A DNA stretch of 64,000 bases from Euschistus heros. Taxonomy: Eukaryota; Arthropoda; Insecta; Hemiptera; Pentatomidae. The position numbers were made by a program, and so were the translations under genes. Location: positions 2,914,001-2,978,000 of the forward strand of contig RCWM02000040.1 of the NCBI GenBank assembly GCA_003667255.2. The letters run 5' to 3'. Of this stretch, positions 1-11,174 are shown in pieces. A model generated the notes under the pieces. It saw only the letters and a list, made by a program, of their open reading frames with translations. It made no database searches and was not told the origin of the DNA. Positions within the stretch are counted from its first letter, which is position 1. Every line of letters begins with the position of its first letter.

Positions 1-3000
1 ACTGTACGAAAATTATAAATATAAAATATAGGTTAAAAAAAATGTATAGATCGATAAGATAAAATATATTGCCAAATCTAAACTTTCCCTATAAGAATTA
101 AATTACAGTTGCCATGGAGAGAAACCGGCGAAGAAGCCGGCAAAGTTGGCGGTTGAAGCAGACAGCCGCTTCCAAACTTCCCCGTGACGTAATATAAGAT
201 GCACCGACTACTTCCGTGTCTGACAATCCCAGCTGATTAAACTCTTTCTTCGACCGATGTCGTCACAATTCTTATTGTTTAATTTTTTTTTTTTATCTGT
301 TTATTGTTAATTTACCATTTATCTCCGAGACCTCAGAGCTCACCCGTTGGGTCATTACTCGTTCAATGCGTCCTTCGACTTAGGTTTCGTAAGAAGCCGA
401 CCGACCTAGAGGTTTGCTATCAAGGATTGGTTTCATATACAAGTTGCACAACGTGGTATAAACCTGGTTTCGCAGAAAAAAAAATCATGTGTATATCATA
501 TTTTTTTTTAATTTATTAAATTTTTCTGGTTAAACCCGATGATATCCTAGAAGAAATTAAAAACAGATGCCGATAATCACAGGTTAGCAAAAGATATTTT
601 CATTAAAAGGCAAATAGCTCATATTTCGTTGACTTGGGCAACGGACGTCCTTGTGACGAATTCCGATCCCCTATCCAATTCCCGTATTTTTCCTCAGGGT
701 CAGAGCTTTATTATTGACAAACTTATATTTTTAAATAAATTATATTTTATGCAACTAAACATTTAAATTATAATAATAAAACTATATATATAATAGTGCC
801 CTGCATTATAAATATACTTAATTTTACTATATTTACAACTCATTTTGTGTTTAATCATTATGTCTAATCATATTATTTTAATTACTTGATTTTTATATTT
901 TATTCTTGAGGGGAATAACGATAAAGCATACTTGATATTTTTAAAATAAATAATATAACCTAAATTAAATTTGTGAAAATTTTCCCTAATTTAAGTCTGA
1001 AGTTCCGTTACAGATGTATCATAAGAAAAATATTGATATTCTAGATCGAAATTTGTTTAGCTCTAAATATACACAGTATATCGGGGACCACAACCATCGA
1101 AAAAACAATGTACTGTGATTATATTTTTTTAATAAAAGCCATTTTAAACATTCGTGTTGCAATGATATTCCTGTTTATAGTCAGATGTGTACCACTTGCA
1201 AATGCTACCCCAGTCTTGACAACTGTCCCTTGCCTTTAACATTAAAAACGTTCCTTTATTTAAACCAGTTATATAAGGTTCTGTTTCTTTCTTTTTAAAT
1301 ATATATAGTTGTATGTTGTTGTTTTTTTTTTTTTTATGTAGAGAAAATTACATATCGTAACCTGTGTATCGATACAACAAATGTCGGGAAGAAAAAATTA
1401 AAGGAATTTTTATATTCTTTGAGCTTGACATGTTTTATAAGGTGTTTTTCACTTCGATTCTAATTTTTAACATGAATTGTTTGCATTCAAGGCTTCAACA
1501 AGAATATAGTATTAGTGTTCCCATGAAAAATTATTCTGTTTCTTAAAATATTTATTTGTAGTCAAAAATTTATTATTGTTTTAATTTGAAATAATTCAGT
1601 CAACCGTTGCTGACTGAATAACTACAACTGAAATCGTACTCAATATTTTGATTGGGTTATTTTAAATAATTTTCAGGCCGCTTTTAAACCATTTCTGCCA
1701 TTTCACTCTATTAAAATGGCATCATTGCAATTTATAAATGAATTACATAAAAAAAAAAAAAAATAAATTAGATAAAAGTATAGGCGCCATTATTTGATTG
1801 TCTGATAATTATAATCAGGAAAGAATTATTCATTGTTGAAATGAAAATAGACATTCACAAATTTCCCAATCCTAAATCATGTAACACAAAAAAAATTAGG
1901 TAACGGATTAGCGAATTAAATGACGGGTCTGAAACAGTTGAGATCGACAAGATGAGCATAAATTTACGTAACGTATTTTAAGTCGAAATTAACGTTTGGA
2001 ATACATTGTGGATTATTTAATGAGAAAGTGCGTAGGCGTGTTTCCAGGCGAAAGTGTTTAAAAAAGGAACAATCGATTGATTTATATCGTTTATTGCAAT
2101 CGATTATTGCAATTCGTAAGATCGGGAACTTGGGTTTTGCGAGCTTTCTTTTCCTGTCCCCTATCGCGTCCTAGATCGATTCTAAGATAGGATTACGTTG
2201 TTGACCTTTGATCCTTAACTATAGCGCTTAATTGGGAATTATTTTATCAATTATTGAATCGAACTCAAATTTAATTATTCAAAATCAATATATATTTTTT
2301 TAATTCGATTGCGACTGAGATAGCACGAGGATAAAATCGCAGTTACCGGTTTCTTTGCAAACCAGTTCACTGGGCCGAACAGAAGTCGTGATGCCGGCAA
2401 AGATGTTACGATCAGTGTTTGTGAAATTTCTCTTCCTATCTGCCCAGTACTGACTAAACTAACTGTTTTTAATTGATAATATTCTAAATCAACTTAAAGT
2501 TCATAGGCAGATTTATTAATATCTTTAATTTATAGAATCTAAATTATCAAAAAACAAAGAAAAAATTACCGAGGTTCAAGGAAGACAAACAAATTTAAAG
2601 TAGTATACTGTTAACCATACGGATTCTCTGCAAACGATTTCACAGAATGTTTCATTAACATCCTAACACATTCATAATGTCGTTTAAGGCAACATCTCAC
2701 ATCATGGACAACACGAAGAGAAGTTCGAAAAAAAAAAAAATCATGTTAGGAAGAGATACTGGGTCATAATACTCTCCTTCCCGCATTTCACGACAAATAA
2801 TTTAGTGTTCCGTCAAATTCACTTTGATTTACAAAATAAAAAAAAGAAGAAGAATAAATAAAAAAAAATTATTTTTGCTTTCAGAGTATTTAAAAATAAA
2901 AAAAATATATACCAACATAAAATATAGAACTATTGAGAGATGTCCTGATTTGTTTTTGTTTTTTTGAGAAATAACTAGTCCTATCTTAATTTCACGTCGT

Positions 3001-4900
3001 TTTAGCATAAAATAATATGCACATAGTAATGGAAATGTATACATATTTTTAAACAGCATTTCCTAAAATCTTAGTCTAGAAATCATGTGTCTGATTATAG
3101 CATAAAGGGAGATTAAGTAGATCTGAATAAAAAAGAAAGAATAATTTATGCATTGGCTATTATTAGTTCAAACATATCGTCGCCGCTATGTAAAACTAAC
3201 GAACGTGAAAAAATCTTGTGGTAATATGCTAGAGATTCGTAAAAAGTGACATTATAGATTTCGGTCTTCTAATTGCCGATCAGATTCGAAATTTTATCAC
3301 AAGGCCTTGCCGAATACATAAAAAAATGAATAAGCAAGCGATTTTTTATATTCATTAGTTTTACATAGTTTGACGAAATGGTCTGCATATTCTTCTATGA
3401 AAAATGCTATGGGTCGTATTTTGAACATCTAAGAATCTACAAGACCTTGAGCGATATTGAAAAACATATGCAAAACCATAAAATGTATTATAAATTCAGT
3501 ATTATATTATTTGATTTGATATCTAAAATGTTATTTTATTTTATTTTTTGTTAGATATAATTTTTTTTTGTTTATTATACAGTTTTATGTAGTTGATTTT
3601 ATTATTATTATTATTTTGCTTCTTTATCATCCTGTAGATTTTTAAAGTATATTCCAATTGTTATAACATAAAATTATGTTCTACTATAATGGCAATAACA
3701 TCCATTAGCAGTGTTTTTCCCTCAAAGTCAAACAACAACATATTCTAAAAAAACTTAGTAATTTCAAATTATCCGTTGGAAAATATAATTTAGTAAAGAT
3801 ACATTGAACTTCAAAAGACTTAAAATATGTGCATAGATAAGATGAAGTGACGATTGCGACTTTATAGGAATTTTTCAAAATAACTACTGCAATAAAATTA
3901 AAACGTCATTCAAATGGTAAAGGATAAATAAATAGATAATAAAAACTATAAACATAACTATTAGATCCTTACAACATAGTATAGGAATCGAAATGTGTAT
4001 AGCTAAAAGGTGAAAGTTTCCTTATCGGATAACCGGCTCACGTAGAGCGAATATTATCACAGCCGCTAAACAAATAAACTCTTCCTTAAACAAGATGCAA
4101 CTGTTATTTTATTTTTTATTTTTTATTTTATTGAAGAAAATGTTTATTAGTGAACACAAATCGATAGTAATTTGCGAACAATATTTTTATGCGATTATTT
4201 TATCTTCCGTAGATACTTCGGGTTTCCTGATTGTGAATGGATTCTTGTTTTTTTTTCTATTTGATAATAATGTGATAAAGTAGTCGGACGTAGACCTCGA
4301 GAGTAAGTTGATAGTTGAATGAAACTTTTTTTTTTATACTTGTTTTTTTTTCTTCGTAAATGGTTATCATTAGTTCAAACATAGAAGTTTACCTACTAAA
4401 ATCGTATACAACTATCTTTGTTAATTTACATGAATACATTAAAAAAAAATTACAACAATTAATTTTTTGTATTTTATCGAAATAAATTATTTTCTTTACT
4501 ATTCGAAATTTTTAAACTAAAAATATTAATATGTTCTTCAGAAAAACTCCACCCCAAAGAAAATTTAAAAAAAATATTTAAATCTACATCTTCAATAAAT
4601 TATTTTTGATTTTTATTGTTTTCGAAAATTTTAATAAGGATACCTTAATGTCAGTTGAGTTGTTAAAAAAATTTACAAAAAAAAAAAAAAAATTATTATT
4701 CTATATTTTTTTGTATTACTAAATTATCACAAGCAGTTCATCAATATTTCATATTCATTTGATCTAACGAAGAAACGTGCTTGATAATAAATAGGAAAAT
4801 AAATGCATTTCTTTTTTTATTACATTCCATTAAATCGTTAACCAAACCCCTTAAATCGGTAATCACTGTATTTGAGTTAAAAAATTTTAATGTGGTTCAA
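1..4900. other. AT-rich sequence without a recognisable gene
   Basis: No coding region is supported on either strand. The stretch is AT-rich with many short A or T runs and short chance reading frames. A slightly GC-richer patch lies at about 110-290, and others near 1920-2220 and 2330-2450, but none shows a protein motif or splice-bounded exon that I recognise. Confidence 0.6.
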
Positions 4901-4914
4901 TTTAATTCTCATAT

Positions 4915-5850
4915 TGACAGTGGCTTTTCTACTATCCTTATCACGTAGCCGCGAAACGCTTCATTGAAACGTTCGAGGAAAAGAAGGTTCACGTGATTGA
5001 AATAAACACAACTTAATCCTTAAGTGTTCGTTTCAGTGACTTAGGTGAGTAAGCAGGCCTTAAATGTAAAAAAAAGTGGCAATTTTTTTAATATAATTAT
5101 TTTTTGTACTAAGATAATGCTAACGCGAGTATATCTTGAAAGAAATTTTTTTATTAATTTCTATAACCTCTCTAAATTGTTTAGAATGTAAATATAAGAT
5201 TTTTTATTATGGAAAATAAAGAAATATTAAGATCTGTTTTTTTAAAAATAAATTCATAATTATTTTTAATTCCATAAATTTCATTCGTGTAGTTTTAAAA
5301 TTCATTTATTCTTAATTTTTAACAATGTAAATTCTAATGATACCTGTATTAGTTCTCGTAGACAGCGGGTTATTCTTATCACCGTCCCAACAAGAATTGT
5401 CATGGAAACGTTTGAGGAAAAAAATTATCTTGTGAATAAAATAAACGTAACTTACTCCTCAACTCTATTATACCTTTCAATAATTTAGGATTATAAGCAC
5501 GACTTCAAAGTAAATGTCAATAGTCGCAAAACAAATTTTATTTTTTTTTTTTTTTACTAAGAAACAGCTAACACGAAGTCATCAAATTAGCTTTCGAAAG
5601 AATTTTTTTTTTTTTAATTTCCTTTTTCTATATAAGTATTTTCCATATAAATATACTATTTTTTTTTTTTTTATGTTCTTCAAATATATATATTTTTTTA
5701 TTATTTTACCTTATTTTGTTTTGTTTTTAATTTTATTAAAATTATGAGTTCATAATACTATATTTAGTTGAATTTCATATAGTTGTAAATTCATTGATTC
5801 TTCATTTTTTTTTTTTTTTTTTTAAATAAATATTAATGGGATCTATAATA
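4915..5850. repeat. Divergent tandem duplication, about 440-490 bp per copy
   Basis: Two adjacent segments share landmarks in the same order. Examples are CTTATCAC followed by a GAAACGTT(C/T)GAGGAAAA core (4937 versus 5375, core at 4966 versus 5406), TACTAAGA with GCTAAC (5107 versus 5555), and AGTT with AAATTCATT (5291 versus 5780). The offset grows from about 440 to 490 bp because the second copy has longer T runs. No coding potential or terminal motif is visible. This is an old local duplication rather than a clear transposon. Confidence 0.65.
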
Positions 5851-5894
5851 ATTAAAAGAATTATTATATTTAAAAATAGAAATAGACTCACATT

Positions 5895-6165
5895 GGAGAT
5901 GTCGTAGGAGGAGAGAGGCGGGTGGTGTAAGGTTGGCAAATCCGGCGGCATGGACTCCTGACGTAGCACGCACTCAACTGTTCACTGTCCCCCCTACTGA
6001 GCAACAGTGCCTCTTCCCTTCTATATCAACCCCACCAGGACTCCAACCCCTGGCATCCCCCACCTCCCGTCCAGGACTTGAGGACGGAATATTTCGAGGG
6101 CCGAGAACAAAGGGATCCGGGATCCGGTGTAGCGCAAGGTTGCTTGGTAATCCCTATCTTATGAA
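5895..6165. other. GC-rich island of unknown origin
   Basis: About 270 bases are much GC-richer than the surroundings. A + frame is open across most of it (proline- and serine-rich, 5933 to 6265), but the reading continues into AT-rich sequence and matches no family I know. It could be a fragment of a mobile element's 5' region or unique sequence. Confidence 0.3.
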
Positions 6166-6525
6166 AAGCATTTCATTGGTCACTGATACTTTTATACAAA
6201 CAGTAATACCTTTTTTTTTTTTTAATGAGCTCTATTATCTTACATTCGTCATTAATTTCTTTTAATTGTATATTTATAACGTTCCCTGAAAGTCTTCCTC
6301 ATAATTATTTGATTATCCTGGAAAAGCAATTTTTAATAACTGAATCATTTGTAAAATATTTTCTTGCATGAAGCTATCCTAGCTCCAGAAAAAAGTGGTA
6401 ATATGAAAGACGAGGTTGGACTCAGAACCCTACTCCTTTAACTTATTTGCTATCTGTATGTAATCATGAGGTTGGGCGTTATTATTCGACCGGGTTGGTC
6501 CTGTTCAAACTTTGATGCACTTGTA

Positions 6526-6830
6526 GTCCAGGCAATAAACACATTGTAGAGTGCATGAAATAAGCGAAAATGTTTGATTTCAGAACATGAACGTATGAAC
6601 TTTTCGTAACATACTAAAAGTCCCCGCTCCTAGGAGGTAAGCTAATTAAAAATAAATTAATTTTTTTTGGTTTTTCGATTGTATCCCGAAAGCGGTCGAC
6701 TCCAGAAAAATATGTTTCAAATAAAAATCTGATTGAATTTCCTATAAAATTAATTTTATACACATTTGTCAAATTTCTAACCGCTTTCGAGATATTAAAA
6801 TCTATTGAAAATCGATAATTGTCAAAAACA
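6526..6830 (+). repeat. Half copy of the TA-flanked MITE family seen at 32827-33569
   Basis: The segment starts TA then GTCCAG, followed by an ACACATTG(T/C)AGAGTGCATGA block, the same order as the left arm of the element at 32827. It continues with the GACTCCAGAAAAATATGTTT and CGCTTTCGAGATATTAAAAT type blocks found in that element's interior. The opposite terminal arm is absent, so this is a truncated copy. Confidence 0.6.
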
Positions 6831-6889
6831 ATTCTTTTTTTTTTTACAAGCTTTAATCATCCATAAACATTTAGGATTTAAAAAATCTT

Positions 6890-7066
6890 ATGCTCATTAA
6901 AAATTTCTCAGATAGCTATATAGTGAATTTTCATATTCTCTAATGTGCATATTTAGCAGTTACATTCAGTTGGTGACTTTTTATACTTATGGTAAATGTT
7001 AATATCAACACAATGACTTTTTGTCGAATTTGAAAAAAAATACAATTTTACTTACAAGCAGACGAT
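6890..7066 (+). repeat. Dispersed repeat, copy 1 (partner at 34874-35064)
   Basis: About 180 bases match 34874-35064 in the same orientation, from ATGCTCATTAA through TATAGTGAATTTTC and CTTTTTATACTTATGG to AAGCAGACGAT. Differences are small substitutions and indels. No coding capacity or terminal repeats are seen, so the family cannot be named. Confidence 0.7.
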
Positions 7067-7277
7067 TTGACTAAGTAACGTAGCGCCTTAACAATCCTTT
7101 AAACAAAAATAAAAAATAGTAAATGAATAGAACGTAATATCCGTGTTTTTTTTTTCACTTGTAAGGAACTAACCTTAAAAAAATAGCATTCTTTAGCTCT
7201 AGCATTCTCAGAATATGAAAATATGGAATATTTTTTGTATGGAAGAGCTGAAACAGAATGAGGACAAAAAAAAACAA

Positions 7278-7280
7278 AAC

Positions 7281-7306
<26 letters not shown>
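7278..7306. repeat. (AT)n microsatellite
   Basis: A run of alternating A and T about 29 bases long, followed by a short (AC)n. Similar short AT tracts occur at about 28575-28594 and 32203-32243. Confidence 0.9.
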
Positions 7307-7315
<9 letters not shown>

Positions 7316-7837
7316 AACTACTTGACAATAAATCTATTTTCACAGCAATTAAGATTCCTTTTCACACTGTTTGTTCGTCAAAATATGGTATAATACCTAT
7401 TATTACCCGTTCATGGAGAAAAAAAAAATGAACTATAATGCCGGAGTAACACATCCGTTGTACACTTGTCACTAGTTTTAAAAACAAATAAAACTGTTAT
7501 CTTGTATATATTTTTAGAAGAATAGTGTTTTCACGAAATCGTCACGTAAAAAGCAAATAATAATCTAATAGTGATAGCAACAAGATACTTATCGTAAGAT
7601 AAGTAGACTGAAATTTAAAGGTAGAAAGAAAAACAAGTAATATTATAACTAAGCGTTAAATTATTAATTTATTTTCTAAAATAATATTTAATTAAAAGGT
7701 ATAAAAAAAAAGAAAAAAAGTGGTTTCTGTATCTATCTAATGACGAAATTGGGTTTCGTAACTATTTTGAATGACATTAATGAAGGCTTTTTATTTTGTA
7801 TTAAAGTTAGACGTTCTATGTTATAAAAACTAGATCA

Positions 7838-8770
7838 CCTGAGGAACGCTTGATGGTATAGAAGGATTAATATAATTAAAATTGATGCATTAATTACCAC
7901 TTCTATTGGAATTATTATATTAAAAAACTAGTTTCGAATGATAAACATTCATCTTCAGTTCTAAAACATACAAAATTGTCAACACATTAGCACTATGTTA
8001 CAAACATGTGAGACTAAAAATCAAATATTGGTACTCACCTGAGGAGATCTAACACATATCTGAAATATATCCATCGTAGAAGGGGAAAGGGGATAGATTT
8101 AAATGTTTGGGGTTTGCACAAGGATTTCCCCTATGAATCATTGGATTTTTCCGTTCCTATTGGAAAAAAAAATTAAAATGGGGCTATTGGAAATGTTTAT
8201 CTGGTTATTTGAAAAAAAATTTGGATCGGTTTTAAATGTTTTTATTATTTCTAATGATTCATAAGTATTTAATTTTAGGTTATTTTCTACTTGATGTATT
8301 ATTTTTACTGCAGAGTCTTTATTGAATTTATCTTTTTTTTTTTCATTTAGATGGATAGCGAAATTGGAATTCCGGGTTTTATTATTGTATGCTCTTATAT
8401 GTTATTTTACTCTTTAATCTACCGATCGTCCATTTTTTTCCGTGTATTTAGCTTCACGGTCATTACATTTTAGTCCGTATAAACCGCTTTGTTGGAAAGG
8501 GTCTATTTTGTCTTTAGGTGAAGAGAAATATGATGTAAATGGTTTATCTATTTTGAATGCAGGATTTAAATCTAATTTTTAAATTCCTCTCCAACTGATG
8601 TGGATATTGGGCCGTTATATGGTATCAAAATATATTTCTTCGGGGTAGCCCGTTTTGTATATTTTAGAAATGAAGTTGAATCTTTAGCATTCGAAAATAG
8701 TTTTCAAATAAAAAAAAAAATCCAATACAAATGACAATTAATTCATCAATCTTAATAGAAATTAAAATTT
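7838..8770 (-). mobile_element. Penelope-like retroelement remnant, copy 1 (GIY-YIG endonuclease end)
   Basis: The minus strand between about 8560 and 8170 encodes a degenerate GIY-YIG-type endonuclease region: SGLYGLKCNDREAKYTEKN, then GRS, a stop, HIRAY and SNFAIHLNE, followed further on by FKTDPN and INISNSPIL. This matches the C-terminal endonuclease layout of Penelope-like elements, with the second tyrosine motif changed and two stops. The same FKTDP and INISNS peptides appear in the copy at 21640-22352. Both ends carry a related terminal block in opposite orientation: 7838-7965 on the left and about 8665-8770 on the right, each with a GAAAC/stem motif (7927-7958 and 8671-8700). The reverse transcriptase part is missing, so the copy is 5' truncated. 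Family assignment rests on motif order only. Confidence 0.7.
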
Positions 8771-9595
8771 TAGTGACTTAATTACGATTAATTTTTAATT
8801 TAAACAGCAACTTAAAAAAAAAAATGTCAAAGAATGTAAGTAGGTGTTCAAATAATTTGAAATTTCAGAGAACTCGACAATTAACCTTCATGACTCATGT
8901 CAAAGTGAGTATTTTTTTTCAAGGGTACGATAGGTATGAAAGTTCATTGATGACTAGCCGAATAAGACCCTCATCTCCTAATGAGTCACTCCAACCGCCT
9001 TTATGTATTACGGTTTTCATTCATGCTCATGAGATCTCAGGGTGGAATAAAAAAAAAAAAAAAAAAAAAAAAAAGGAAATAAATAAATCATAATTAATTT
9101 ATCAATATATAAATGCCAAATACAATTTTATTTTCATGCTCCGTTTGAAGATCCTCAAGCTCACAAATAAGTATAATATTCATCCTGAATAAAAGAGGCT
9201 TGATTTATATCATCCTTGATACTATTGGTAATCAACTTTCATTGAATAAATAATACAATCTGCTTAATGGAGGGCAATAAGTAATATAAATGTTAATTAA
9301 TAAATTCATAGAATAGGCACAATAAGAAATAAATGAAAATGAAAAAGAACATCTAACTATACAATGTATATATAAAGGGATAAATTAATCAAAAATAAAA
9401 AAAATATTTAAAAACGTAAAATAAAATTTAAAATGTAAAATAAAAGGATAATTTAATTAAGAAAATCGAATAATTAAATCCAATTTAAAAAAAGAAAAGA
9501 AAATTAAATTAAAAAAATAATATTAAAAAAATTAAAGTACCTGAATTAATAATAAAAACATGAAATTAAAAATTTAATTTAATTGAAAATAAAAT
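8771..9595. other. AT-rich spacer with a 26-base poly-A run
   Basis: No gene is recognised. A run of 26 As at 9049-9074 follows about 220 bases of more balanced composition that start at an A run near 8815. This could be a retroposed fragment with its tail, but I find no convincing target duplication. Confidence 0.4.
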
Positions 9596-9599
9596 AAAA

Positions 9600-9785
9600 A
9601 CAGGCAAAAGACCTAGAGGCAGACCACGGAAGAAATGGATGGACCGAATGGACCAGGTGGGAGAGAAGAGGGGAAAACGGCTGGAAGCCATGAAGGTGTT
9701 CGCAAGGGACCGTGATGCTTGATCGATTTGGGTCGAGGCACCTCCACGCTGAGAGGCACAAAGGAGGTAGTAAAAGAAGAAGAAG
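9600..9785 (+). pseudogene. LINE-type reverse transcriptase C-terminal tail (RTE/CR1-like)
   Basis: The + frame from 9600 reads TGKRPRGRPRKKWMDRMDQV and continues to RLEAMKVFARDRDA before TGA at 9720-9722. A GRPRKxW motif followed by an R/K-rich helix and a DRD(x)W-like ending is the usual C-terminus of endonuclease-reverse transcriptase proteins of non-LTR elements. The residues after the stop still resemble the expected ending, so the stop is probably a disabling mutation. A (GAA)n-like tract follows at about 9774-9787. The rest of the element is absent. The exact clade is uncertain. Confidence 0.6.
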
Positions 9786-10011
9786 AGAATTTAATTTAAA
9801 AAAATAAAATTAATAAAAATAAATTAAAAAAATGAATTAGATAAAATAAAAATAAATTGGTGTGTTGCTGTGTCATGGACACGGCCGCGTGTTGTACGTG
9901 AATACGTTTATGTAACGGGTTATATTTTCTGAATACAATATTTTTATTTATGTATTTAGGATAAAAACAAAGAAACTAATAATTATTGTGTTACAATATA
10001 ACTTTATTAAT

Positions 10012-10620
10012 TACAGGTTTGTGATACGAAGATACATCGAGATTTTCTGATAAATGTTAAATCAATACAGGTATTACCTGATGTTGGAGAAGGTTCAAAA
10101 TATGACAAATTGAACTCGTTGAGCATGAAGTCGGGCAATGAGCGGCTTTTTGAGACATCAACACTAAAGTTTCCAACTATCATAACTGATGTAGTAAGAG
10201 CAGACTCTTAATCGGTTATAAATTTAGCTCTGTTTTTGGAACATTTAAACAACGACCGTGACATAAAGAGTTTAATTTCTGCTAACGCTTTGCACGGGTG
10301 GATATACACACACATCCGAGTACGAATTTCATGTTGCCATTTGCCGTTACGTTTACTGGACATACATTATCAGGTGTAGCGTCATTCATTTTCAAATAAT
10401 TTCCTGAAAAATCAATGTTAACTCTATTACAATCAGTATAGCTATTGATGTTGTGATATATGGTGACTCCACCAGCTCTGCGATTTGATGATGATGATAC
10501 AGCTACCGATGGTGTAGTTGCAATTTGTCTGCTCTTAGCGGTATTGCAATATGATCTTAGTTCAAAGCTATGGATATTCACTGGCATGGAATTTTCCATT
10601 CAAGTTTCGCTGATTGCCAA
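10012..10620 (-). pseudogene. Broken exonuclease/endonuclease/phosphatase-type domain from a mobile element
   Basis: On the minus strand, a frame from 10599 reads MENSMPVNIHSFELRSYC and contains RRAGGVTIYHN and VKFVLGC-like sequence (NMKFVLGCVCIS). It ends at 10282, and the reading continues in another frame with KALAEIKLFMSRSL, VGNFSVDV and GNTCIDLTF. The order RAGGVxIY, then a KFVLACVY-like strand, then GDFNVDV (here GNFSVDV) and TxIDLTF is that of the endonuclease domain carried by many arthropod retroposons and Helitron relatives. The first Asp of GDFN is changed to Asn here. At least one frameshift and one stop (near 10215) disrupt it. No reverse transcriptase or helicase is adjacent, so the parent element type is unresolved. 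Confidence 0.6.
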
Positions 10621-10646
10621 AAAACTGATTGCTTATCAGGAACACG

Positions 10647-10820
10647 ATATTTTTTTATTCTAACACCTTATTATATTCACTGTCACTACTTTTAACTAAT
10701 GTTATATATACAATCGGTAGATTTTGACGACAGCTGTGATTAAAACTTAAACGAACGCTTCTCCGACTCAAATGTTATACTAAATGCAAATGTCGATACG
10801 CAGCCAAATATCTCAAAATG
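10647..10820. repeat. Direct duplication, copy 1
   Basis: About 175 bases beginning ATATTTTTTTATTCTAACAC recur at 10990-11170 in the same orientation. Shared blocks are CTTATTATATTCA, TTTTGACGACAGCTG or TGTTGACGACAGCTG, AAAACTTAAACGAAC and CTTCTCCGA(C/G)TCAAA. The copy lies just upstream of the broken endonuclease domain, as read on the minus strand. Confidence 0.8.
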
Positions 10821-10989
10821 TACGTTCCCCTTACACAAAATGTACGTACCCTACCCTGTTTGACTCAGTCATATACTGTTTTATTATTGCCATTCGATTG
10901 GTCTTGAGAAGCCCTTTACAACCGTATATGATCTCTATATTTGGTTTTGGTTTTCGACGAGTATAGGCCGACTTTATATTTTATTAATA

Positions 10990-11170
10990 ATATTTTTTTA
11001 TTCTAACACCTTATTATATTCATTAACACTACTTTAAACTAGTGTTTTATATACAATCGATAGATGTTGACGACAGCTGATGAATAAAACTTAAACGAAC
11101 ACCGTAGCTTCTCCGAGTCAAAAGTTATACTAATTTCAAATATCTAAACGCAGCAAAATAACCTAAAATT
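10990..11170. repeat. Direct duplication, copy 2
   Basis: Second copy of the block at 10647-10820, about 340 bp away. The 170-base spacer is not part of the repeat. The two copies could be remnants of terminal or subterminal repeats of the element that supplied the endonuclease domain, but no terminal dinucleotides or TSD can be defined. Confidence 0.75.
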
Positions 11171-11174
11171 GCGG

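Noticed and set aside
5933..6265. 110-codon proline-rich protein
   Set aside because: The frame covers a GC-rich island and then runs into AT-rich DNA; no motif, no splice sites, no ordinary coding pattern.
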